NCBI GenBank assembly: GCA_023430705.1
Contig: JAEYZJ010000113.1
Span: 1-12,483, forward strand
DNA length: 12,483 nucleotides
Source: Pseudomonadota bacterium
Lineage (GTDB): Bacteria > Pseudomonadota > Alphaproteobacteria > Rhizobiales > Devosiaceae
Direction of reading: 5' to 3'
Numbering within the stretch: position 1 is the stretch's first letter; every line of letters starts with the position of its first letter. The notes below the pieces were generated by a model. That model was not told the origin of the DNA. It did not search any database and worked only from the letters and a program-made list of their open reading frames with translations. This document shows positions 6,447 through 12,483 of this stretch, in pieces. The translations under genes and the position numbers were made by a program.

Positions 6447-8273
6447 ATGACTTCGCAGACAGCCTTGCGAAATATCGCAATCATTGCCCACGTTGACCAC
6501 GGTAAGACCACCCTGATCGACGTCCTGCTCAAGCAGTCGGGGTCGTTCCGCGACAACCAGCGCGTTGAAGAGCGCGCGATGGACTCGAACGACATCGAAC
6601 GAGAGCGCGGCATTACCATTCTGGCCAAGGTTACCTCGCTGGTCTGGAAAGACACGCGCATCAACATCGTCGACACCCCCGGCCACGCCGACTTCGGCGG
6701 CGAGGTGGAGCGCATCCTGTCGATGGTCGATGGCGTGGTGATCCTCGTCGATGCCGCCGAAGGCCCGATGCCGCAGACCAAGTTCGTGCTCGGCAAGGCC
6801 CTGGCCCAGGGCCTCCGCCCGATCGTCGCGATCAACAAGATCGACCGCCCCGACGAGCGCCATCTCGAAGTGCTCGAGGAAATCTTCGACCTGTTCATCG
6901 CGCTCGACGCGACGCCCGAGCAGCTCGATTTTCCGGTGCTCTACGGCGCTGCCAAGCTCGGCTGGATGTCCGACAAGCCGGAAGGCCCGAAGGAAAGCCT
7001 CGCTCCGCTGCTCGACAAGGTCCTCGAATACGTGCCCGCGCCCAAGGTGGTCGAGGGTCCGTTCAACATGCTGGTCACCACCATCGAGCGCAACCCGTTC
7101 CTCGGCCGCATCCTGACCGGCCGTATCACCTCTGGCTCGGTCAAGTCGGGTGATCCCATCCACGCCCTCAGCCGTGACGGCAAGGAAGTCGAAAAGGGCC
7201 GCGTCTCCAAGGTCCTCGCCTTCCGTGGCCTCGAGCGCACCCCGATCGACCTGGCGGAAGCAGGCGACATCGTCGCCATCGCCGGTCTCGAGACCGCGAC
7301 CGTCGCCGACACCCTGACGATTCCGGCCAACAACGTGCCGCTGCCGTCCAAGCCGATCGATCCGCCGACCCTGTCTGTCACCTTCCGCATCAACGACGGC
7401 CCGCTGGCCGGCCGCGAAGGCGACAAGGTGCAGAGCCGCGTCATCCGCGAGCGCCTGATGCGCGAAGCCGAAGGCAACGTCGCCATCCGCGTCACCGAAG
7501 GCGAAGACAACGACTCCTTCGACGTCGCCGGCCGTGGCGAATTGCAGCTCGCCGTGCTGATCGAAAACATGCGCCGCGAAGGCTTCGAGCTCACCATCGG
7601 CCGTCCGAAGGTGGTTTTCCGTGAAGAGAACGGCGTCAAACTCGAGCCGATCGAGGAAGTCATCATCGACGTCGATGACGAGCACACCGGCGTCATCGTC
7701 CAGAAGCTCACCGAGCGTAAGGGCGACCTCGTCGACATGCGTCCGTCGGGCGTCGGCCGCCAGCGCCTGCGCTTCTACGTCCCGACCCGCTCGCTCATCG
7801 GCTACCAGCCCGAGCTGCTGTCGGATACCCGCGGCACGGCCATCTTCAACCGCCTGTTCCACGAGTACCAGCCGTTCAAGGGGGCCCTCCCGGGCCGTCG
7901 TACCGGCGTGCTGATCTCGAACGGCACCGGCCAGGCCGTGACCTACGCGCTGTGGAACCTCGAAGAGCGTGGCTCGATCATGATCGACGGCGGCGTCGAC
8001 ATCTACGAGGGCATGATCATCGGCGAGCACAACCGCGAGAATGATCTCGAGGTCAACGCGCTCAAGGGCAAGCAGCTGACCAACATCCGCACCACGTCGA
8101 AAGACGAAGCGGTCCGCCTGACCACGCCCAAGAAGCTCACCCTCGAGCAGTCGCTCGGCTACATCGCCGACGACGAGTACGTGGAAGTCACGCCCAAGAG
8201 CATCCGGCTGCGCAAGATCGCCCTCGATCCCAACGAGCGCAAGAAGATGATGCGCGCCGCCAAGGCGAGCTGA
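6447..8273 (+). CDS. typA: Ribosome-associated GTPase TypA/BipA
   Basis: This 608-residue translational GTPase matches BipA in length (E. coli 607). The G domain shows G1 AHVDHGKTT (14-22), the switch-I/G2 segment ERERGIT (to T57), G3 DTPGH (76-80) and G4 NKID (130-133). After it come the beta-barrel domain, the EF-G-like domains III and V (for example GRGELQLAVLIENMRREGFE), and the BipA-specific C-terminal domain with KGKQLTNIRTTSKDEAVRL. BipA binds the 70S ribosome at the EF-G site and supports ribosome assembly and growth under cold and other stresses. The ATG at 6447 gives seven residues before LRNIAIIAHVDHGK, close to the usual N-terminus. No clear ribosome binding site precedes it (GCGCCCCC), which is unusual for a well-expressed gene. 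GAA and CGT codons appear more often than in its neighbours, consistent with high expression. A strong hairpin follows. Confidence 0.97.
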   Translation: MTSQTALRNIAIIAHVDHGKTTLIDVLLKQSGSFRDNQRVEERAMDSNDIERERGITILAKVTSLVWKDTRINIVDTPGHADFGGEVERILSMVDGVVILVDAAEGPMPQTKFVLGKALAQGLRPIVAINKIDRPDERHLEVLEEIFDLFIALDATPEQLDFPVLYGAAKLGWMSDKPEGPKESLAPLLDKVLEYVPAPKVVEGPFNMLVTTIERNPFLGRILTGRITSGSVKSGDPIHALSRDGKEVEKGRVSKVLAFRGLERTPIDLAEAGDIVAIAGLETATVADTLTIPANNVPLPSKPIDPPTLSVTFRINDGPLAGREGDKVQSRVIRERLMREAEGNVAIRVTEGEDNDSFDVAGRGELQLAVLIENMRREGFELTIGRPKVVFREENGVKLEPIEEVIIDVDDEHTGVIVQKLTERKGDLVDMRPSGVGRQRLRFYVPTRSLIGYQPELLSDTRGTAIFNRLFHEYQPFKGALPGRRTGVLISNGTGQAVTYALWNLEERGSIMIDGGVDIYEGMIIGEHNRENDLEVNALKGKQLTNIRTTSKDEAVRLTTPKKLTLEQSLGYIADDEYVEVTPKSIRLRKIALDPNERKKMMRAAKAS

Positions 8274-8295
8274 TCTGCTTCATCGATGACCTGGC

Positions 8296-8321
8296 AACAT
8301 CCCCGCGCGAGCGGGGATGTT
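8296..8321 (+). terminator. Hairpin terminator after typA
   Basis: A perfect 11-bp stem, AACATCCCCGC (8296-8306) with GCGGGGATGTT (8311-8321), closes on GCGA, a stable GNRA tetraloop. It lies 22 nt after the typA stop codon. Only CGTTTG follows, so the U-tract is poor; the stem strength suggests termination or 3'-end protection. Confidence 0.75.
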
Positions 8322-8408
8322 CGTTTGCAGCGCCGACGGCATTGCCGCTTTTCCCTTCGCTGCTGCGTGCGCTATTGAACACTCGAGCGACACGCGCCCG
8401 GAGCACCC

Positions 8409-9023
8409 ATGGCCAGCTGGATCACCCAGATCATCACCGACCTCGGTTATGTCGGCATCGCCCTGCTGATGCTGCTCGAGGCGGTCTTCCCGCCGATCCC
8501 TTCGGAACTGATCGTTCCCTTTGCGGGCTTTGCCGCCGGCGAGGGACAGCTGAGCTTCGTCGGCGTGATCCTCGCCGCCACGGCCGGCTCGCTGTTCGGG
8601 ATGCTGCCCTGGTATTTCCTGGGGCGCCTGTTCGGGCTCGAGCGGGTGAAATGGCTGGCCGACCGCTTCGGCCGCTGGTTCGCCTTCAATGCCGATGAGA
8701 TCGACTACGCCGCGCGGGTCTTCGACCGCTGGGGCCGACCCATCGTGCTGGTCGGCCGGCTGTTTCCGATCCTGCGCACGCTGATTTCGGTGCCCGCCGG
8801 CCTCGCGAGGATGAACTTCTTCACCTTCGCGCTGTTCTCGGCCATCGGCATGCTGATCTGGAACACCCTGCTGGTTTCGGCCGGCTACCTGCTGCATGAG
8901 CACTACCACCTGGTCGAGAGCTTCATCGATCCGCTCACCTGGCTGGTGCTCGTCGTCGTCGTCGGGTTCTACCTCTTCCGCGTGTTCACCTGGCGTCCGG
9001 CCGCGGCGAGCGGAAAACACTGA
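8409..9023 (+). CDS. DedA-family inner-membrane protein
   Basis: The 204-residue membrane protein has the DedA (SNARE-associated, VTT) signature. The first re-entrant segment is LLEAVFPPIPSELIVPFAGFAAG (E24, P28, P31, E33). The second carries VGRLFPILRTLISVPAGLARM, with R117, P120, R123 and the P-A-G turn. Two later helices (about 137-160 and 173-192) complete the fold. DedA proteins are linked to undecaprenyl-phosphate or phospholipid flipping, and several support membrane potential and envelope integrity; which lipid this one handles is not visible. The start has GGAG about 7 nt upstream. It follows the typA hairpin and precedes the ECF41-type promoter, whose -35 box begins 7 bp after its stop codon, so it is probably transcribed alone. 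Confidence 0.93.
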   Translation: MASWITQIITDLGYVGIALLMLLEAVFPPIPSELIVPFAGFAAGEGQLSFVGVILAATAGSLFGMLPWYFLGRLFGLERVKWLADRFGRWFAFNADEIDYAARVFDRWGRPIVLVGRLFPILRTLISVPAGLARMNFFTFALFSAIGMLIWNTLLVSAGYLLHEHYHLVESFIDPLTWLVLVVVVGFYLFRVFTWRPAAASGKH

Positions 9024-9029
9024 GCCGCA

Positions 9030-9056
9030 TGTCACACGGCTGAGGGGCCGCTCGTC
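9030..9056 (+). promoter_or_regulatory. ECF41-type sigma-factor promoter
   Basis: TGTCACA (9030-9036), 16 nt, then CGTC (9053-9056): an exact match to the TGTCACA-N16-CGTC promoter described for the ECF41 group. Transcription would begin near 9063, about 30 nt before the ATG of the AhpD-like gene. The encoded ECF41-like sigma factor is the second gene of the unit, so autoregulation is the natural reading. The motif is seen directly; use in this organism is inferred. Confidence 0.82.
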
Positions 9057-9094
9057 TTGTCTCCGTGACCATCGGCCATGACATGGAGACGACC

Positions 9095-9553
9095 ATGACG
9101 ACCCGCCTGAACCCGTTTGCCCACGCCGACCTCGTGCAGCCCTTCGTCGACTATTCGCACGCGGCCCCGGATTCGGGACTCGAGCCGGCGATCAAGGAGC
9201 TGGTGAAGATTCGCGCCAGCCAGATCAACGGCTGCGCCATGTGCCTGATGCTGCACACCCGAGAGGCGCGCCGGCAGGGCGAGAGCGAGATGCGCATCTA
9301 CCTGCTCGACGGCTGGCGTGAGGCCCCGCACTTCAACCCGCGCGAACGTGCCGCCATCGCCTGGACCGAGGCCCTCACCAGACTCGACCGCTCCGGCCTG
9401 GACGAGGCCTATGCCATGATCGAGGCCCAGTTCAGCGAGGCCGAGCGCGTCGCCCTCACCATGCTGATCGGCGTGATCAACACGTGGAACCGCATCAATG
9501 TCGGCTTCGGCGTGCGTCCCCCGCATTCCGCCGAAATCGCCGCAGTTGCCTGA
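9095..9553 (+). CDS. Carboxymuconolactone decarboxylase/AhpD-like protein
   Basis: The 152-residue protein belongs to the CMD/AhpD superfamily of all-helical proteins. It carries the complete peroxidase-type site: E35, eleven residues, C47-A-M-C50, then H54, the same spacing as the Glu-Cys-Cys-His set of mycobacterial AhpD. This suggests thiol-dependent peroxidase or disulfide-reductase activity, not lactone decarboxylation, whose enzymes lack the CxxC. The ITxxxN-like segment LIGVINTWNRINVGF (124-138) is typical of the subfamily. I chose ATG at 9095 because GGAGAC precedes it by about 6 nt. GTG 9065 lies almost on the expected transcription start, and ATG 9083 lacks a ribosome binding site. 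It is the first gene of the ECF41 unit and ends one base before the sigma-factor ATG (TGAgATG). CMD proteins are among the commonest partners of ECF41, and are thought to be its targets. Confidence 0.92.
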   Translation: MTTRLNPFAHADLVQPFVDYSHAAPDSGLEPAIKELVKIRASQINGCAMCLMLHTREARRQGESEMRIYLLDGWREAPHFNPRERAAIAWTEALTRLDRSGLDEAYAMIEAQFSEAERVALTMLIGVINTWNRINVGFGVRPPHSAEIAAVA

Positions 9554-9554
9554 G

Positions 9555-10430
9555 ATGGACGGGGCCCGGGCCGATGCGGCCGGCACGTTCGAACCCCATC
9601 GGCCCCGCCTCCAGCGCGTCGCCTACCGCATGCTCGGGTCGGTCGCCGATGCCGAGGATGTCGTGCAGGATGCGTTCCTCCGCTGGCACGCCACCGACCG
9701 CACCGGCATCGACAGCGCCGAAGCCTATCTCGTCCGGATCGTGACCCGCCTTTGCCTCGACGTGCTGAAGTCGGCCCGCCGCAAGCGCGAGACCTATATC
9801 GGTCCCTGGCTGCCGGAGCCTGTCGTCGAAGCCGAGCCCGACCTTGCCGACGACGTCACCCTGCCCCTGCTGCTGGCGCTCGAGCGGCTCTCGCCACTCG
9901 AGCGTGCGGCCTTCCTGCTGCACGACGTCTTCGGCATGTCGTTCGAGGAAGTGGCCGGCGCCATCGGCCGCGGCATCACCGCCACCCGGCAGCTCGCCGC
10001 CCGTGCTCGCCAGCATGTGCACGAGGCCCGCCCCCGCTTCGCCGTGGACCAGCGCCGCGGCATGGAACTGGCCGAGGCCTTCTTCGCCGCCGCGCAGACC
10101 GGCGATACGGCGACCCTGAAGTCGCTGCTGGCGGCGGATATCACCGTGGTCGCCGATGGCGGCGGCAAGCGCCCGGCGGGACCCGCACCGGTCGTCGGCC
10201 TCGATGCCGTCATTGCCCTGTTCGACCGCCTGTCGCGCCTCTTCGCCCGCGAACCCTCGGAACTGGTGCGCTTTGCAACCATCAACGGCCTGCCCGGCTA
10301 CATCACCCTCGAGGCCGATGGTGTGCTGCAGACCACCGCGCTCGAGATCGTCGGCGACCGCATCGCGACGGTCTACGTGATGCGCAACCCCGACAAGCTC
10401 GGCCACCTTGGCGACCTCGCGATCAACTGA
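9555..10430 (+). CDS. ECF sigma factor, ECF41 (SigJ-like), with fused SnoaL-like domain
   Basis: The 291-residue protein has a sigma2 domain (about 10-77), with YRMLGSVADAEDVVQDAFLRW in regions 2.1-2.2. A linker follows with WLPEPV (85-90), a motif typical of ECF41 and SigJ. The sigma4 domain (about 102-158) contains LERLSPLERAAFLLHDVFGMSFEEVA and a helix-turn-helix. The SnoaL-like extension (about 165-285) contains DGGGK (201-205) and ends with NPDKL (278-282), both conserved in ECF41. In this group there is no separate anti-sigma factor; the extension itself modulates activity, and trimming its end can activate or inactivate the protein. The ATG at 9555 follows the stop of the AhpD-like gene by one base, implying translational coupling; a longer frame from 9498 would overlap that gene and adds nothing conserved. 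The input signal is unknown; oxidative or thiol stress is a guess from the partner gene. Confidence 0.93.
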   Translation: MDGARADAAGTFEPHRPRLQRVAYRMLGSVADAEDVVQDAFLRWHATDRTGIDSAEAYLVRIVTRLCLDVLKSARRKRETYIGPWLPEPVVEAEPDLADDVTLPLLLALERLSPLERAAFLLHDVFGMSFEEVAGAIGRGITATRQLAARARQHVHEARPRFAVDQRRGMELAEAFFAAAQTGDTATLKSLLAADITVVADGGGKRPAGPAPVVGLDAVIALFDRLSRLFAREPSELVRFATINGLPGYITLEADGVLQTTALEIVGDRIATVYVMRNPDKLGHLGDLAIN

Positions 10431-10482
10431 GGTGCCGCGCGAGCCGGCTGGTACGGCCCGGCAAGGGATAAATCGCCACACT

Positions 10483-10512
10483 GCTTGCCGCCCGGGCAAG
10501 CCTTCCCTAAAT
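10483..10512 (+). promoter_or_regulatory. Hairpin overlapping candidate yggT promoter
   Basis: GCTTGCC (10483-10489) and GGCAAGC (10495-10501) form a 7-bp stem with a GCCCG loop, possibly the terminator of the sigma-factor transcript, though only CTTCCC follows. The same bases include CTTGCC (10484-10489), which lies exactly 17 nt before CTAAAT (10507-10512), a fair match to CTTGAC-N17-CTATAT. Transcription would begin near 10519, 20 nt before yggT. Confidence 0.42.
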
Positions 10513-10538
10513 AGGGCGACGAACCCGAGGGGCGCCCG

Positions 10539-10832
10539 ATGACTTTTGCCATTCTGCAGACGCTGAGCTTCATTTTGAACATCGTCTGGTGGATCTTTCT
10601 GATCATGATCATCATGAGCTGGCTCATCAGCTTCAACGTGATCAACACCCGCAACCAGTTCGTGAACTCGGTGTGGCGCGTCCTCAATCAGATCACCGAA
10701 CCGATCCTGAAGCCGATCCGTCGCGTCATCCCCCCCATGGGCGGCCTGGACCTGTCGCCGCTGATCGTCTTCGTCGTCATCTTCTTCCTGCAGAACCTGA
10801 TCGCCTCGATCGCCGTGGGCCGGATGCTCTAG
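10539..10832 (+). CDS. yggT: YggT-family membrane protein
   Basis: The 97-residue protein has two hydrophobic segments (about 8-30 and 74-92) flanking a conserved middle: SWLISFNVINTRNQFVNSVWRVLNQITEPILKPIRRVIPPMGGLDLSPLIV. The NxIT(E/D)P(I/L)L-P-RR-(I/V)PP..GG.D.SP pattern is the YggT signature. In E. coli the corresponding protein has two repeats and about 188 residues; this one has a single repeat, as in many alphaproteobacteria. Its biochemical role is unsettled, with links to osmotic tolerance and, in Gram-positives and cyanobacteria, to division and thylakoid organisation. A GAGGGG ribosome binding site lies about 7 nt upstream. It is followed after four bases by yggU, the same pairing as in E. 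coli, so the two form an operon. Confidence 0.95.
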   Translation: MTFAILQTLSFILNIVWWIFLIMIIMSWLISFNVINTRNQFVNSVWRVLNQITEPILKPIRRVIPPMGGLDLSPLIVFVVIFFLQNLIASIAVGRML

Positions 10833-10836
10833 CCCC

Positions 10837-11142
10837 ATGCGGCCCTGGCGGCGCGACGCGGACGGCATCCTGCTGAGCCTCCGCGTCACGCCCAACGCCT
10901 CCGCCGACAGGATCGAGGGCGTGGAAGATCGGGACGACGGCAGCGCCGTGCTCCGCATCCGGGTCACCGCCGTGCCCGACAGGGGCAAGGCCAATGCCGC
11001 GGTGACCGCCCTCCTCGCCAAGGGGCTCGGCATACCGAAATCGACGATTACCCTCGTTTCCGGCGACACCGCGCGGCTCAAGACCGTGCGCCTGGCCGGC
11101 GACCCGGACGCGCTGCTCGCCGCACTCGCGGCACTGGCCTGA
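10837..11142 (+). CDS. yggU: DUF167/YggU-family (UPF0235) protein
   Basis: This 101-residue soluble protein carries the DUF167 signature: an N-terminal strand [17 protein letters not shown] followed by [48 protein letters not shown]. The VTAxPxxGKAN.A and (V/I)xGxxxRxK segments are the conserved core. Structures of the family show a small alpha/beta fold; no enzymatic function is established. The start ATG follows the yggT stop by four bases without a clear ribosome binding site of its own, so it probably depends on translation of yggT. No intrinsic terminator is visible in the following 166 bases. Confidence 0.93.
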   Translation: MRPWRRDADGILLSLRVTPNASADRIEGVEDRDDGSAVLRIRVTAVPDRGKANAAVTALLAKGLGIPKSTITLVSGDTARLKTVRLAGDPDALLAALAALA

Positions 11143-11308
11143 AGAGCCGCAGCAAGCCGCCACCGTACGGTGCGACAACGCCATTGCACCACCTGCGGCG
11201 ATTTGGCACAAGTTCATCACGCGCACTCCGGGGGGCGAGGAGGAGCGGCTTTCAGGCTGCTGCAACTATGGAGCGTCCCCCGGTGTCGTCACACCGAGGG
11301 AAAGTTCT
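11143..11308 (+). promoter_or_regulatory. hppA upstream region with hairpin beside the ribosome binding site
   Basis: No gene is supported in this 166-base gap. A hairpin CGGTGT-CGTC-ACACCG (11281-11296) can be extended through CCC/GGG past a bulged A. Its right side overlaps the ribosome binding site GAGGGAAAG (11296-11304), so folding could limit hppA translation. A convincing -35/-10 pair was not found. Confidence 0.4.
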
Positions 11309-12483
11309 ATGACACTATTGCTATGGGCGATCGTGGTATGCGGTCTGCTCTCTATCGTTTACGGGGTCGTCACGACCCAGGGTCTGATGAAGGCCGATTC
11401 CGGCACCGCCCGCATGCAGGAGATTTCCGCTGCGGTGCGTGAGGGCGCCTCCGCCTATCTCCGCCGTCAGTACACCACGATCGGCATCGTCGGCGTGGTG
11501 ATCTTCATCCTCGCCTTCATCCTGCTCGGGGTCTACGCGGCGATCGGCTTCCTCATCGGCGCCGTGCTGTCCGGTGCGGCAGGCTTCATCGGCATGAACG
11601 TCTCGGTGCGCGCCAACGTGAAGGTGGCGCAGGCTGCGACCAAGTCGCTCGCCGGCGGCCTCGACCTCGCCTTCAAGTCCGGCGCCGTCACGGGTCTCCT
11701 CGTCGCCGGGCTCGGCCTCCTCGGCGTCACGCTCTACTTCATCGTCCTCACCCAGTTCATCGGCCTCGAGCCGACGAGCCGCACGGTCATCGACTCGCTC
11801 GTCGCCCTCGGCTTCGGCGCTTCGCTGATCTCGATCTTCGCCCGTCTCGGCGGCGGCATCTTCACCAAGGGTGCCGACGTCGGCGGCGACATGGTGGGCA
11901 AGGTCGAGGCCGGCATCCCCGAGGATGATCCGCGCAACCCCGCGACCATCGCCGACAACGTGGGTGACAATGTCGGTGACTGCGCCGGCATGGCCGCCGA
12001 CCTGTTCGAGACCTATGTGGTGACCGCGGTCGCCACCATGGTGCTTGCCGCCATCGTCCTGCCCGATGCCTTCAAGCTGGCCGGCATGGTCCTGCCGCTC
12101 GCCATCGGCGGCGCCTGCGTGCTGACCTCCATCATCGGCACGTTCTTCGTCAAGCTCGGCGCCTCCAACAACATCATGAACGCCCTCTACAAGGGCCTCG
12201 TCGCCACTGGCGTCCTGTCGCTCATCGTGCTGCTCCCCACCCTCGCGTGGACCTTCGGCGGGCTCGACGTGCAGCTCGGCATCGAAGGCGGCAAGCAGTT
12301 CACGCCGTGGAACCTGTTCTGGTGCGGCGTCGCCGGCCTCGTCATCACCGGCCTCATCATCGTCATCACCGAATACTACACCGGCACCGGCAAGCGCCCG
12401 GTCAACTCGATCGCCGAAGCCTCGGTGACCGGCCACGGCACCAACGTCATCCAGGGCCTCGCGGTCTCCCTGGAATCGACCGC
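11309..12483 (+). CDS. hppA: Membrane H+-translocating pyrophosphatase, partial (C-terminus off window)
   Basis: The first 391 codons are present in one open frame. The protein pumps protons (or Na+) across the inner membrane using pyrophosphate hydrolysis, and full-length members have about 700 residues and 16 membrane helices. Early helices are [23 protein letters not shown] and [24 protein letters not shown]. The catalytic loop reads [49 protein letters not shown] (188-236), with the D190-x7-K198-x-E200 motif and the Mg-PPi-binding aspartates D206, D207, D216, D220 and D224. The fragment ends in [12 protein letters not shown], a conserved family segment. The usual DVGADLVGKVE reads [11 protein letters not shown] here. 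The residue that decides K+ dependence lies beyond the window, so that subclass cannot be given. The start is ATG 11309 with GAGGGAAAG about 5 nt upstream. Confidence 0.96.
   Translation, partial: MTLLLWAIVVCGLLSIVYGVVTTQGLMKADSGTARMQEISAAVREGASAYLRRQYTTIGIVGVVIFILAFILLGVYAAIGFLIGAVLSGAAGFIGMNVSVRANVKVAQAATKSLAGGLDLAFKSGAVTGLLVAGLGLLGVTLYFIVLTQFIGLEPTSRTVIDSLVALGFGASLISIFARLGGGIFTKGADVGGDMVGKVEAGIPEDDPRNPATIADNVGDNVGDCAGMAADLFETYVVTAVATMVLAAIVLPDAFKLAGMVLPLAIGGACVLTSIIGTFFVKLGASNNIMNALYKGLVATGVLSLIVLLPTLAWTFGGLDVQLGIEGGKQFTPWNLFWCGVAGLVITGLIIVITEYYTGTGKRPVNSIAEASVTGHGTNVIQGLAVSLEST

Noticed and set aside
6251..6496. 81-residue open frame in the gap before typA
   Set aside because: It runs into the typA coding region in another frame, has no family resemblance, and lacks a ribosome binding site.
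6303..8030. 575-residue antisense open frame opposite typA
   Set aside because: typA is unambiguous on the plus strand; this frame is Asp/His/Val-rich and has no family motif.
9498..9554. N-terminal extension of the sigma factor
   Set aside because: It lies inside the end of the AhpD-like gene and adds no conserved residues; ATG 9555 directly after the stop codon fits coupled translation.
9495..11192. 565-residue antisense open frame spanning the sigma factor, yggT and yggU
   Set aside because: It crosses three real genes and their intergenic gaps with no conserved motif.
11206..11220. Second sigma54-like TGGCAC upstream of hppA
   Set aside because: The required GC of the -12 element is absent at the correct spacing (CATC occupies it).
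11170..11442. 90-residue open frame crossing the hppA start
   Set aside because: It overlaps the well-supported beginning of hppA in another frame and has no recognisable content.
11321..12436. 371-residue antisense open frame opposite hppA
   Set aside because: It is highly acidic and His/Gly-rich, a typical shadow of a hydrophobic protein gene.

Overview
The window looks like ordinary chromosomal sequence from a GC-rich alphaproteobacterium, probably of the Hyphomicrobiales (Devosia-like). This rests on the strong G/C preference at third codon positions, the tandem PAS_7-type sensor domains on a GGDEF-EAL protein, promoter candidates of the CTTGAC-N17-CTATAT type, and gene content typical of the class. 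The order-level placement is an inference. No rRNA, tRNA, CRISPR array, insertion sequence, phage gene or integrase was seen.

Layout from left to right. A partial minus-strand MFS (sugar-efflux-like) transporter diverges from a HAD-family hydrolase. The HAD gene converges, across a hairpin, on a minus-strand pair: a LysE/RhtB exporter followed immediately by the 23S rRNA methyltransferase gene rlmJ. A GNAT acetyltransferase diverges from the exporter. From there to the end all genes are on the plus strand. A 180-bp regulatory-looking gap with a 21-bp dyad leads into a large PAS-PAS-GGDEF-EAL cyclic-di-GMP enzyme. A 244-bp gap leads to typA/bipA, which ends in a strong GNRA-loop hairpin, followed by a DedA-family membrane protein. 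Next come a carboxymuconolactone-decarboxylase (AhpD-like) gene and an ECF sigma factor with a fused SnoaL-like C-terminal domain. After them are yggT and yggU (DUF167), then the first 391 codons of a membrane H+-pyrophosphatase (hppA).

The most informative unit is the AhpD-like gene plus sigma factor (about 9030-10430). The sigma factor has the hallmarks of the ECF41 group: a sigma2/sigma4 core, a DGGGK motif, and a SnoaL-like extension ending in NPDKL. The partner gene is of the kind typical for ECF41. Upstream lies TGTCACA-N16-CGTC, an exact match to the promoter motif described for that group. The sequence therefore supports a compact, self-activating two-gene stress or redox regulon. ECF41 is a known group, so this is a clear instance of a described but functionally unresolved system, not a new one.

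Other points worth attention are the catalytically complete dual cyclase/phosphodiesterase with an intact product-inhibition site, the unassigned dyad upstream of it, a hairpin abutting the hppA ribosome binding site, and a sigma54-like element in the exporter/GNAT divergent gap. Nothing in the window stands out as a wholly undescribed system.
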